This document shows, in pieces, positions 31,731 to 44,000 of a stretch of DNA of 64,000 bases; within the stretch, counting starts at the first letter, position 1, and each line of letters begins with the position of its first letter. Location: contig NW_003314261.1 of the NCBI RefSeq assembly GCF_000143415.4, positions 2,426,904 to 2,490,903 on the forward strand, in the 5' to 3' direction. The position numbers were made by a program, and so were the translations under genes. The notes under the pieces were generated by a model, which worked only from the letters and a program-made list of their open reading frames with translations, was not told the origin of the DNA and made no database searches. Source of the DNA: Selaginella moellendorffii. Its lineage: Eukaryota; Streptophyta; Lycopodiopsida; Selaginellales; Selaginellaceae.

Positions 31731-33092
31731 TCAAAGCTGGTCTATCTTGACGAGTTCCTTGATCATAAACAGTATCGCGGATGCTACCTCCATGCTGAAG
31801 CATTTTCGCTGCAGCGTCCAGTGTGCCTGGGAAAGAAAAAAGAACACAGTCAAATTACTGTGCCGCAAACTGTGTTTCATGTGTAAACGAGGGTTTGACG
31901 TGCCTAAATACTTGCGGGCTGCGTGTTTGGTGGTGTCTTGTTTCGCTTGGAGCCGTGACTGAAAGAACGATATGAGGCCAAAAAAAGAGACCAAGAATAG
32001 CTCCCAGTTTCGACACGGCTCCGGTTCACGAATAAAGTGTCAGCCACCCCTAGACTAAAATCTGGAAAATGAGAGAAAAAAAAAAGCACCTCTGCTGTTC
32101 TTGGTTGGAACGAATTTGCTTAAGTAAAGTCTCAAAGATCATAAACTGAATGGACGGATTGCTGACCTACCTGTCAACTTTTCATGAAAAAGCTTACCAT
32201 CATCAAAGTTGGCAAAACTCCTTTCCAAAACCCTGCTTCGCTGACCTGAAATTAAGAATTCGGTCATGAGAATTGGTGCGCTTCTTGTAGCTTACAGTAT
32301 AAAATACTCCCGGCTGGATAGTAATCTTTGTGTCTAAGAAAACCATAGACTTGATGAGTTTTTTAAGGGAAATTAAGAATTCGTTTGGTGCGCTTGTTGA
32401 CAAAGCTCGTTGCATGCAGTGTAAAATACTCCCCTATGTTCACATCGTCGTCGACGCTTGCCTTTGTGTCTAATGAAAAGCATAGACTTGATGACTTTTT
32501 AAGGAGAAATCCACTTGCATTCTTGTAACGATCACCCAAATCGGATTCGCGAAAAGTTTTTATTTATGATGTTAGTAAGCAAGGAAAATATTCTCACCCA
32601 GCAGCGGCTGCCACAGGAAAGAAACAATACCGACGGAACCATCGCCAACACCCATCCTTCCGTTCTCTGCTGCAGCAAGCTCTGCCGCATTCCGAAAGAT
32701 CTCGTAAAAGTAGTAATACACACCCTGGAAGCCAAACTTGCCATGGATCCACAGTGTAAACTTGACGAAAGTAATCTACCTACGGGTATAAACCCCCCCG
32801 GCCTTCTTCACTCACAACCTGGAAGAATAGACGAGAAAAAATCAGAAAGTTTAGAGACCCAAAGAGAGTTGTAAAAACGAAGAATCTAAATCACAAACCA
32901 GAAAACATCCCCGGGACGAGTGCATTTGCATCCTTTTCTTTCCAGTTCTGTTGTCTCGTGTTCACCTGGAAGAAGAAAAAAGTCATTTTTTCCTTGTACA
33001 AATGGAGAAACCTATTGAAGAGGGTATGTGAGGAGCTGGGCGACGAGACCACCGCCAGCTCCAGCCAGTCCATTGATCACAGCATCCGACAT
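31731..33092 (-). pseudogene. PXN: Decayed peroxisomal NAD carrier (PXN-like mitochondrial-carrier family)
   Basis: Found by reading fragments in several frames. From ATG 33092, MSDAVINGLAGAGGGLVAQL then LTYPLQ is the PXN start, followed by an in-frame TAG (33012-33014) at the exon end. Further exons give VNTRQQ (about 32965), VVSEEGRGGLYP then stop, and GVYYYFYEIFRNAAELAAAE in another frame. Then come MGVGDGSVG, ANPIWVIVTRMQ (about 32525), VSEAGFWKGVLPTLMM (about 32240), VSNPSIQFMIFETLLKQ (about 32135), AVSKLGAI and SRLQAKQDTTKHAARKY in different frames, and finally GTLDAAAKMLQHGG fused out of frame to VASAILFMIKELVK. The piece between those last two (carrier repeat end) is deleted. Order and introns match a carrier gene, so it is a degraded spliced-gene copy, not a retrocopy. 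Active PXN exchanges NAD+/AMP across the peroxisomal membrane; this copy cannot. Confidence 0.85.
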
Positions 33093-33638
33093 GATCAGTG
33101 CGATCGCCGACAGAACAAAAACGTCAACGGCTGACGGCCAGTGAAGGTTCCCGCCGGCCGTCAGTGACGGGGCCGCATCTTCGTGGATATACCCGTTGAC
33201 TCGTTTTGACCGGTGCGACAAGCCAAAAGAAAATTCTGCCGCGTTCTTGGGCTGCGGTTCTCACACTCCCTGGGAAGTAAAATATTGAGAGAATTTATCC
33301 CGCGAGCTTCGGGGAAGGAGCGCGATTTTTCTGCATTTCCTAGCTGCCATTTACAAGACTCCAACGCGATAAGTGACAAATGCGTCTACTACGTACCTTT
33401 GAGAAAAGAGAAACGCGCTTCTCGCAGGAGATCGCTCGCCACTCGCCAGGTGGATGATGCAGGCTGATCCTTCGAAGCGGCTTATAACTAGGCAATCACT
33501 CCGTCCATCATCAGCTGCACGCTCACAATCACGCAAGAGAGCTTAGAATTCACAGGAGAGGAAAAAAAGAGGGATTTTTCTTGCTTGTCCAAGCAAGAAC
33601 TTAGCGTGTGTACCTGGAGTGATCGATTCTCTCCCTGG
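33093..33638. other. Intergenic: PXN remnant 5' flank and ERF promoter
   Basis: No coding frame of note. The plus-strand side leads into the AP2/ERF gene. The frame of that gene continues upstream to 33585 but only with a TTG codon, so the coding start is placed at ATG 33639. Confidence 0.4.
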
Positions 33639-34799
33639 ATGCCTTCTCGCAAAGTGAGCGTCGTCTCAACGTTGTATGACGTTCGCGTCCTGCACAGACT
33701 GATCGACAAGTTTAGCATGGATCCGCACCAGTACAGCAAGGCGAGCAGCAACTTATCATCATCGCCCGAGATCGCGAATTTCCCACCGCAGCCACAATCG
33801 CAGTCGCAGTCGAGCGAGGACGACAGCTTCCCCTTCTACCGCTTGGACATCGGGAGGAAAACGCGGCAGCAGCGTCGATCAAAGCGATTGTTTGAGTGCC
33901 AAGTTCTCCAGCAGCAGCCGCCGCCGCTGCAGGACCACCACCTCTACCAAGTCTCCAGCCCCGACGAGGAGGCAACCAACGACGACAGCTTCCAGAGTTC
34001 CAAGCGGCGGAAGAAGTTCGTGGGAGTGAGGCAAAGATCTTCCGGTAGGTGGGTTGCTGAAATCAAAGACACCGCTCAGAAAGTCCGACTGTGGCTTGGA
34101 ACTTACGATAATGCAGAAGATGCCGCTCGCGCTTACGACGAGGCCGCCAGCTTGCTGCGCGGAGCGAACTCCAGGACCAACTTTGCGTCCGCCGGCACGC
34201 CTTTCTCTCCGTGCCAAGAGGAGGAGCTCGACGATCACACTCCGGCAATGCTGGAGGCGATTTCCATCTACAACAGCAACCAGGAGTTTACGGTCAGTTC
34301 AGGAAATCCTCCACTGACTTCACTGTCAATGACTAAAGTACCTGAGCTCATCGTCGACTGCACAAAGTCGTCGTCGTCGTCGATGCTCGAGAATTGCATC
34401 AGCTCCATGAGCATCGCTCCTCAGGAGGAAGAGCTCATCCCGAGTCCGCTCCCGCCGGACGTGGTAGCAGCAGCAGCCTGCTTCCAAGGATTTTTCTCGG
34501 TGGCTCAGCAGGAAACTGGAAGCTTGGTGAGCAAGGACGCGGACGACGATGCGATGATACAGATCAGACGCAGGAAGTACGAGCGGCAGTCATCGGCATC
34601 ACTGTATGCAATGATCGGAGCACACGAACTGCAAGCAACACTGGCAGGAACGTCACCGCTGGTGGACAACAGCAGCATCGACACGACTTGGAGCGTGACT
34701 GACAGTAGCAATCTCAATCTTTTCGCTACTCTTCCGGACGAGGTTGACGAGGTAATGGTCAGGCACGAATTACCGGAGGACAGCCTTTGGGACTTTTGA
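33639..34799 (+). CDS. AP2/ERF transcription factor (RAP2.11-like)
   Basis: Intronless. One AP2 domain at about 33999-34180 reads [20 protein letters not shown], then [21 protein letters not shown] and [25 protein letters not shown] and the LWLGT block with RGANSRTNF resemble the RAP2.11 subgroup, not the DREB or classic GCC-binding groups. The flanks are low-complexity: a Gln/Ser/Pro-rich N-terminus ([14 protein letters not shown]) with a basic [11 protein letters not shown] (likely nuclear signal), and an acidic Ser-rich C-terminus ending [17 protein letters not shown], a likely activation domain. The start could be 33639 (MPSRKVSV) or 33717 (MDPHQYSK); the second fits the family length equally well. 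The gene converges on the helicase (147 nt between stops). The target genes are not deducible here. Confidence 0.88.
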   Translation: MPSRKVSVVSTLYDVRVLHRLIDKFSMDPHQYSKASSNLSSSPEIANFPPQPQSQSQSSEDDSFPFYRLDIGRKTRQQRRSKRLFECQVLQQQPPPLQDHHLYQVSSPDEEATNDDSFQSSKRRKKFVGVRQRSSGRWVAEIKDTAQKVRLWLGTYDNAEDAARAYDEAASLLRGANSRTNFASAGTPFSPCQEEELDDHTPAMLEAISIYNSNQEFTVSSGNPPLTSLSMTKVPELIVDCTKSSSSSMLENCISSMSIAPQEEELIPSPLPPDVVAAAACFQGFFSVAQQETGSLVSKDADDDAMIQIRRRKYERQSSASLYAMIGAHELQATLAGTSPLVDNSSIDTTWSVTDSSNLNLFATLPDEVDEVMVRHELPEDSLWDF

Positions 34800-34945
34800 G
34801 ATTTCTATGACTGACTGATACCATTCTTTCACTCATTCTTTCAATCATTCTTTTTCTGTTAGAATCAACAAGCAAGCAAGCAAGCAATGTGATAAAAACT
34901 TTGACATTTGGCAAGCATTGAAAGTTGCAAAGCATAACACGTACC

Positions 34946-37904
34946 TCAATGAGAGTGCGGAGCAAACAATCCTTGCTCCCTTATCTCCTTGAGCCACAGA
35001 TTCCAGTGACAGCTCGACTCTAGTGTCGATGCATTGCCTACCACGACGAGCCCTCGCCTTGCTCGAGTTATAGCAACGTTCATCCGTCGAGGATTTGCAA
35101 CAAATCCCAAGGCACCATGATCGTTAGAACGGACAGTGCAGAAGACAATCACCTAGAGAAACAAGAGTGTAAGCCCAGAGAACAAATTTTGAGGACCGCC
35201 TAGTCAATCACCTCTTTTTCCCTGCCTTGAAACCCATCCACGGATTTTATTTCCAGCTTGCTAAAGTCCTCTGACTGCGTAAGAAACAGGTCTTGCAGAA
35301 GTTTCACCTGTTGTCACTCATTGTCATGTCCAAAAGTTTTCCAATCTAAAATCTATTTAGTACCTGAGCACTGTAAGGTGCTATGATTCCAATTCCTGCG
35401 CATCCGCCTTCAATATCACCACCCGAAACCAAATCTTTCACGGTCTTCACCACCTTTAGAAGATCGTCACTTTGAGAGAGAAGCATAGAGACATCCAACA
35501 AGAATGCCAAACCTGGAGTGCCTCTACTTCATTCTGCCATGAGCTATCATGCCGCATAAGCTCCTTGCTATTAGAACAATTCACAAAAGCTAAGGGTTTC
35601 TCCACATTCGGCCAGTCGTAGCTATACATATTATCAACGTTAGAGCAGACAAATGTCAAGAAGCACAAGCCATCTTACCCTTTGGGTGCCATGCGCTCAG
35701 CAGGTAATGGTTGTGAGAAAAGCTTCCCTTCGTAGAAATTCCTTGACGAGAATCTAGCCAGTGCAGGATGCATTCTGTGCGAGACTTGAATATCAGTTTG
35801 GTTGAAACGAGAAACTATATAGAAAACACGACGCTTGCCTGTATTGAGAGTCAAGCAACATTGGGGTCAGTCCACAAGCTTGCATATGCTCGAACAAACT
35901 GACTTCAAGGCCACACTGTAAAGATAATCAAGTTTAGAGCAGTCTTGGAACAAACGCGCGAATCACCTTGACGGCCTCCTTCGAGACAACAGTAGGAGGA
36001 AGCTGTGCAGGATCTCCAACCAAGACAAAACAATCAGCGCCACTTCTCAACAGTGGAATGAGCGTTGCCGGTTCCGTTGCCTGTATAAGAATATCAACGT
36101 AAAACCATTGAAATGTAATTCTTTCACAACGCACCTGGGTTGCTTCATCGATGACGCATGCAGTAAATCGCAGGCCATCCAGGACTGGATCACCTGCACC
36201 GATGCATGTTGCTGCTACTACGTCGGCTCTATTCGGAAGAACAAGCTTAGTTCCTGACGAGAATAGCCAAAATTCACAAACCTGGAGATGACTTCTCGAC
36301 AAGCTCGACCTTCCAACTCAGTTGCTTCCTCCCACAAGGAACCAGGGGTGTCTTTGTTTTTATTTTGCCTCCGAGTTTTCGCCATTTGTTTGATTTCAAT
36401 AGCTCTCTTCAGAAGCGGATGCACAGATACCCGTGCTTCAAGAGTGACAGCTCTCAGCTCCTCTTTCACCTAAGCTCGACTTTAGAACTTGTTATGCAAG
36501 AACTAAAGAATGCTCATCACCTTAACGGGTTGGCCGATTCTTACAGCCGCTAAGCCTTCAGACAAGAGACCTTCGAGCAGGTTGTCAACCGCAATGTTAC
36601 TGTAACGCGTATGTAAGAATCAAAAATTAAAAAATTAAATAGGAATCATAAGCATAGGACGCACCTGTCGGCACAAGCAAGAACTTTGCCTTGTCCAGAT
36701 CGACAGTGAATCCTAACAAACTGGACCAGAGTTTTGGTTTTCCCTGTTCCTGGAGGCCCTTGCCACAACGTAACTTTTCGGCACAAGGCAGCTTCGACTG
36801 CGGCTTTCTGGCTGGTGTTGAGACCTGTCTCCTTGAGAAGTTTCCGGTACGAGCCTTTGAAAGTCCCCAGCCTGGTACCACTGATGCGATTTGGCAAACC
36901 ATTTGCTACATGAACGTCGTGAGAAATGTCGTTGCTGCTGCTGGTCAGCGTGCCAAAAAGTGTCTCCGACCTTATTTCTACCTGTCCGGCACCCATTACC
37001 AAGCCTTTGACAGCACTGGCAGCCTCATTCCAACTAAAAGCTTCCACTGCGCTCGGAATTTCCTTCTTCTTGGCCATTTCTGGAGGTCGTCCTCTCTCAG
37101 TGTGGTAGGACGAGAAGTGCTCAACGGCCAAGACGCAGCGCTCGTGAGACACCGAGTTTGCTGAAATGTCTAGGCGCCATTGACCTCGAGAGCTGATATC
37201 CTGTCCAGCGTTTTTCAAAACTGCAACTCGTAGAAACCTGAAGAACGTATTATATTGTAGTTTCAACACGACGGCTTGGATGTCTACCTTTGAGCTCTTT
37301 CCATAACCACGCCCTCTACAGGATCTTCATCACCTTCTAAAGGATCTTTCTGGCTAATAGCAACAATGTTTCCCTGAAATCGCAAAAGTCAACTAAAGCC
37401 AGACTTGATTGAGGCGAAGCACCTGACTGAACTGATGGTGTCTCGGCAAAAATCCACTCCCGAAGTCCAGGAAGAAACGAAAAATCTGGTGCCTGAAACA
37501 CATTTGACGGGGGTGTCATAAGAAAAAGTCGCGAGTTTTCGCACCTAAAAAGCATCTTCTCCTTACGCACCGATAGATTGAAAAGCGCGTAGCCTTCGTC
37601 TTGGAGCCTCTTCTTCGGCCATACTTTAAGTCTTTGTTTCATCTGCTGCATCTCTTCATTCTGAAAGTTTAAAGCCAAAACGTGATTGTAATAAGAAAGT
37701 TTTACAGACAAAGCCCACCATTTCTGCATCTAATGCTTTGGTGAAGCGCGTGCGATAAGATTCCAGTACCAAATGCTTGCGCTGCTGTTTCTCAGCTCTC
37801 CGCCTTGTTCCTCCTCCGTTACTAGAAATATTACTCACATGTTTGGTACTCCGCCCGGAATCAAAAGAAGCACTACAATACGAGTCGAGGCGAAGTAGCG
37901 ACAT
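34946..37904 (-). CDS. SF1B DNA/RNA helicase, IGHMBP2/SMUBP-2-like
   Basis: Start ATG 37904 (MSLLRLDSYCSASFDSGRST), with a Ser/Arg-rich leader that could be an organelle transit peptide. A Lys/Arg- and Gln-rich helix (TRRRAEKQQRKH) follows, then the UPF1-like 1B/stalk region (GNIVAISQKDP). Helicase motifs in order: LNTSQKAAVEAAL (Q-type), LWQGPPGTGKTKTLVQ (Walker A), SRADVVAATCIGAG (Ia/Ib), VIDEATQATEPATLIPL (Walker B as DEAT), VLVGDPAQLPPTVVS (III), LDSQYRMHPALARF (IV), KSVDGFQGREKEVIVF (V) and RRMNVAITRARRGLVVVG (VI). No R3H or zinc finger is visible at the C-terminus, which ends LWLKEIREQGLFAPHSH. Animal IGHMBP2 acts in translation; the role of the plant relatives is unknown. The frame is intact across about 12 short introns. 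It lies 118 nt downstream of VPS13. Confidence 0.88.
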
Positions 37905-38022
37905 TGCACAGGAAAGCCGCTATACACCCTAGAACAGGGTGTGAGTTTTATGTTTTCCTGTACAAACACAAACATGAACACGATGTCTTTCGAAAATAAT
38001 AATGGACGTACCTCCGGTAGTA

Positions 38023-41000
38023 CTATTCCACAAAACTGAGCAGAAACCCGCTCACAATTCTCCTGCCCAGCTCGTTCGGTATGTGCCGGCACAGTCTCCC
38101 ATCGATGTAGGCAATTGCGCTTGATATAAAAAAGTTGCTTATCGTCCTTTTGAAGCTCGGTCTTGGCAGTTGAGGAGGTTCTTGAGTGACTACCGCTTTA
38201 GCAGGTTCAGGAGCTGCTTTCTCTGACCCTCCTTGCAGATGCAACAGCTTTCTTGTGTACTGTCTTAAGCCTCTGATTGCAAAAATCACCAGCAGCTGCT
38301 CGGATAATGAGATAACGGCGGGGACAACTTTTCTTTCACTTTCTCCACGCAAAAGTCGCATCGACCTCACTGCGGCTATCGATGCCTCTCCAGCAAGAAG
38401 GCCTTCACTGATCAAAAAGTTTTTCACGCACGCGACGATCTCGTTCAGAAGCATGCTGTTCGGTGGCAAATTTTTCAGTATCACCTGCAAAAACCATTAC
38501 TTTCTCAACAGAGGAATGACTATGCATACCAGGTCTTCCATGACCTTTACTTTGAGATAGTCTTGTTTGAAAAGCGCGTCCAACATTGCTTGAATATATC
38601 CTTCAATATAAGCCTGGAAGCAACAACAAACCGTCACAACCCATTATACTCAATAGAAATTTCGGCACCTCATCTGTGCCAACGCTGCGATCTAGTTGGA
38701 TACGTCTTGTAGAACCGCCTTTTATGACGGCTTTTTGAAGAACGAGTGGCTCCATCGCCACATTAAGAATCCCGCGTCGAAACCCGTTAACCTGCATGCA
38801 TCGAAACAATGTCAAGTGTGTCTAAAAAAAAGCGTTTGTGTTTACCATGCCATCGAAGCCGTTTGTCTCAGCCCCCTTGAGGACGTTATCCGATAGCTCC
38901 GTCACTACAGCGAAAACAATGTTGGATCCTGCCTTCTTCACCTGAAAAGAAAGCTGTGCGTTAAGCAAGGCTGATTTTAAACACGCTTTCATACAGTATT
39001 CTCAAGATCCCCAAGGTAGCGGCTGGTCCCTCCCTGTCCTCTCTTTCTCAAGCCTCTACTTAGTAAATTGAACATGCCTGTCAAAATATGCAATTACACA
39101 TGCAATGTGAGATCAAGATAACGTAGCGTACCCAAAGTAAGTCCCTGTAAATCAATTGATCCATTGGCAGGATCGAAAAACACATCAAGAGAAGAAGCTG
39201 CAGAGTCGTCAAAAAGTGATGAAAATCCAGGAGGGAGGAGTTTGCTCCCTCTTGCAATGTAGATGGCTCTCATGGCGTACCTGAAAACAAACATCTCCAG
39301 GTTATTCTTCCCATATATTGTTACGTACCATGAATAATGCTGAAAACACTTCATCACGAGCTGCTTAAAAGTCAAAAGAGCATGAGAAAGCAGGACTCCG
39401 TTCAGTTCTACAGTAGCTCCTCGAACGGATGGCAACTGCAATACCCTGGATCAACACTAGTTCCTGGTTAAAAAGAAAACCAACCTTTATGACGGTATGG
39501 AGCAATGCACGAAATGTTTCTTGAGCTGAGGTATAGTCTGCACGAGGATGACCAGGTACAAAACTTGCAACAATCTGGAAAGGCAAAAAAAAATTTGAAT
39601 GTGAAACTGTTAAGTGAATTAGACCTTGATCGGATGTATTTCAAATCTCTCGAAGTAGATCTGCAAGCTACTGCCCGTTGTAGAGAGTGAGGTCCGATAG
39701 AAAGGCACGAACTTCATTAACGTGTCCTCGTCGATGTTCAAGTCAAAAGCCTGGATATCTAAGTGAATAAACAAGTTATAGCCAGCGATATGGGTTACCT
39801 GTATCAATATGGACGCATATTTCGCTTGGATGGGATTAGCTACCAAGTTCGAAAGTACAAAAGCAGCATGCAGCGCAGTCGTCGTACTGTTGAGGCGATC
39901 GTGATCGTGAATTCGAAGCATTGCGGCAAAAGGAGCTCCTTGCCATTTCATGTCAGCACCAAGGCTCTGCTTACACAAAAATGTACCAAAGTGGCAACTA
40001 AACTCGAAGCTGACACGAACCTGAACTCGAAGTTGACAAATAGCATGGTCCGATGTAACGAATGTTTCAATTGAAGAAGAGGCTAGAATGGCGCATAAAA
40101 ACGGCGTAAAAGGAGAGCTGCCAGATAGCTCTTCTGCGGTTAAATCTTCGATCCTCTGCAAAAGAGCATTATCCATGGATCGCTAGTTAAAAAGGACAAA
40201 CCTGCTTTGACGCCTCTAACATGATAACTTTGAAGGTTGGGATTTTCAGTTCCACCTTGCAACGTGGAATGCTCAACTCTGATTCCCAATAGCTCTTCTT
40301 TGTGCTGTCCACCTTCTGACATACTCGCAGAACACGCGTTGGTCCATCCGCATACACTTCATACCCCATATCTAGTAAGTCGTCAGGATCATTTCCTCCA
40401 GCATTTCCTTGAAATGGAAGCTGCAGCGAGAAACCTTTGCTACGATGAGAAGCGGCAAAAGATTTCCACGCTTTAACTTTGTCAAGGTTTATTTCGCTGC
40501 ACGCTTGTGTTCCTATCAATGAAAAATCATGAACATTCTCCTACTGAAGCATAAATATATGTTACCTGCTATAGAGACAACAAGCCTATGAGGCAAACTT
40601 AAGTCGTCCCACACGTAATCCGCAGATGCCATTGCTGGAAGAGTATCAGGCTCGGGCATGTCCTGCATTGGCACGAGTTAGAATGCTCCTACTAAGATAA
40701 TCATGCATACCTTCTGGTGAAACGTGATGGAACTTGTATGAAGCCTGTTTTCAATGCGATATGGAACAGCTTCTCTCGAGTGCAATCGGAAATGAATAAT
40801 CAGCGACGAGTCTTCCTCTTCCACATAAACCACTGCAAATATCCACTTCTTGTCTTCCACAAAACCGGGGCTTGAGCTCCGAAGCTTTAAGAAAAATGAC
40901 CCAAGTGAGGCAGCACATATGCGACCGGACCATCGCCATCCTGCGTCTTTAAGTCGAAAACGCAAAGACAATGTTGAGCAGTCCAATGGCTTCTCTTCTT

Positions 41001-44000
41001 TGTCCGAGACGTCCATTTGCTGTGCATGAACAGCTGCGTTGCACATAGGATCGATAGAAACATAATGACTCTCCTCTTCCTGTTCAACGTAGAAAGTTAA
41101 ATGCAATTTCCAGAACTCACGCACCTCGAGCCCAGCTTGACAAACAAATATTGGCTTGGTAGACTCATTTGCCACGGTATATCTTGCCGCTAGCCTCACT
41201 ATATGTGACGGGTCAGAATCTTTTTGGGATGGAACGTGTACTCGTATTCCCAACTGAATCTTGTCCAGTAAGTACTCTGTACGTACACCTAAGCTCAATT
41301 CTGATGATCCTGAGAGGGCGTTCAAGTCGATCCAAGATGGTTGAGAACTCTCCTCTTGTCTTTTCATCAGAAGATTGCTTGACCTGAGTTATCGAATATT
41401 AACAGCCTCAGTATCGTGAGAGAAAATGAACGCAGAACATACTTGGGAAACCAGGACATGAATGAGCCTGGAATTAAGGTATGGGTCGACGTAGATGGTG
41501 GCCACTGTAAATTTTGTACCCGCCTTCCTTGCCTGCCTCAAATGTTAAAGGCTGAAGAGAGAAAGTTACACATACCATCTAGAGGGCGCTTTGGCAGCGC
41601 AAACAAGAATCGGAACTTGACTATCATTTTGCAACATATATTTGGTAAAAATAACCAGCTGCAAGGACAAGGATGAGATTCAAGACAAAGCGTCAAAGTT
41701 TTCAAACCTCCAAAACGCCATCCTCAGCTCTGTAGACTTTCAATGTAGCCAAATGTAAGCCATCTTTAAAAGCAAGCTCGATATCAATATCCTTGACGCT
41801 TCCTCCTTTCTTTGCAAGCTCTTGAAAGCGCTTATGACCAGAGCTAATGTCAATTGGATGGCTGACAAATCCGTGGTCATCGACCTTGATGACCAAAAAC
41901 AACGCATTCAAGTCAGCATACAGCAGCGCTTTCCCACCTCTCCCAGCAACTGAGACTTCGTTCGGGTTACCGTCAAGAGCTTCTTTAGTACCTACACCAC
42001 GACATGTCAGACGAAATCACAACAATGAAGTGCTTACTATTAATCCGGACGTAGACTCCAGATGATAGAAAATTGTAGATTTTCAGTGTCGGCAAGAGCA
42101 GTAGTTCCTGTTGCTCTTGCCATGCAATAAGAGAGCGCTTTTGCTGTTGATCGCCACTTAATCTGGTCACCGGTACCTGTCTTCTTAGCGTTCGAATCAG
42201 GAAGTTTACTCCTGCCGTGCTGGTTCCAGAAGCATTGACAGCTTTGCAAAATACAGAGCCGAAGGATGACTCCAGGCTTTTGCTTTTGAGAGTCTTCTTG
42301 AAATTATATTGCAGCTTGTCGAACAGTCCCGAAACTCGTACAGCTTTGGCTCCCTTGACGTCTTCTGACCAGTCATACGTTGTTCCATCTGCGACACTTT
42401 CTGGTCTTATAGACAACAGAAAATTACCTGCAAAAACTCTCACTAACATAGACAATAAGAATTGCAGTTGTACTTACCAACATTAAACGACAACAAAGCT
42501 TTTTTCATCTCCCCTTCCAGATTTAGCGCATCAAATGCACCCATGGAATCGTCAATAATATCTCCATCTTTAAGGCTTACTATCGCTCCACCTTCGCCTT
42601 GCTTCGGCCGACGACATCGTAGCTGAAGCACCAAACCCGTAGCGTTGTGAATTTTCACCATGGGAGATACAGTTAAGAAAATCCCGTCCTGAGAAGAACA
42701 GTTCAAAGCTTTTGAGCTCGGTTGATGGAAAACTCATGTACCTGGCTTTGTTTAGAAACGTCAATAACAACTATTGGACCAGGCGCATTCACACGAGATC
42801 CTGCAGTATAACAAGGTCAGCGTGAAACGAAAATAACTCTAAACTTGCGGACCTTGAAAAGCCTCAAGGCGTGTTCGACCAGCAAAAACACCAGGCTCGC
42901 CCAGCGATACGTTCATACTTGAAGACAAACCAGTGCCAGCCTTTTCAAGACTAATAGAAACTGAATGAGAAACCTCCGCAGGAGTTGTACCCCGTCGAGA
43001 GCGTACATGTCTTTGAAGAGACAAAGTAAATTCAATAGAACGCTGACACAAACCCACGCATACCTCATCAAGTAAGAACTTGTTTGCCAGGAATTCACTT
43101 TTCCTTCTTCCCCTGCGCCGCTTTCACGATCGAAACGGAACAGAACGTTAAGTCCAGTCTGATTCTCGATCTACAGTCAGTCATAAGGAAGTAAGGCATT
43201 GCTACAGTCTCCTGTATAATGTTACCTGGCACCTGTTCACCAACACAGGAGAATGCTTTATAGTGTAAGGTCCAGCCAAGTCCATGACACCGATCAGAAA
43301 TAAGCAAGCATCCAACGAAAGCTCACTCAACAAAACTTCCACCTTCACAAAGATGAAAATGTATCAACCATAAAGACACAAAATCCATAGCCTATCTAGA
43401 GGCTTTGTACCTTTTTAAACCGGCAAAACAAAGATACTGGAAACTTCCTTTCATTGCGTGCTAGACGAGAGCTTCCAATAATCTCCATCATGACAGGATT
43501 AACGATTGCTAGCCTGAAAAGTGGTGAGTGAGCAAGTATAATTTGCACAAAATATAATCACCATGAACTGGTTTGCGCCTCGTAGTGCTCAATAATAGAA
43601 CTACATCCACCAATAATCCTAGCCTTTTGGGAAGAGGCTTGTGCCAACCCTTGTACTTCTTCCAGTCGAACTCGAACGAGAGGAAGCAAATGAATAGCTC
43701 CGGCTGCTTCATGCAGTAGCGTGACATAAATCGATCCTATGTCGAATCTTACTTCTGGTATAGTAGTAGCACTGGCGACGGCAGCTTTAGCTGTCACATT
43801 TTCTTGAACGGTGGTACGCTGTGAAAATAACACAATCGGTTCAGCGACCACCTCTATTTTGAAAGCGTTTCCCGGATAACTGGCAACTACAGGAATTCCG
43901 TCAGCCAACGCCAATCCTTGCTTGCTTTTCTGGTTAATCAGATGAACCAAATGGCTGAAGATGCCATTATAAACGTTGATCTCCTCGTCGCTAGATCGAT

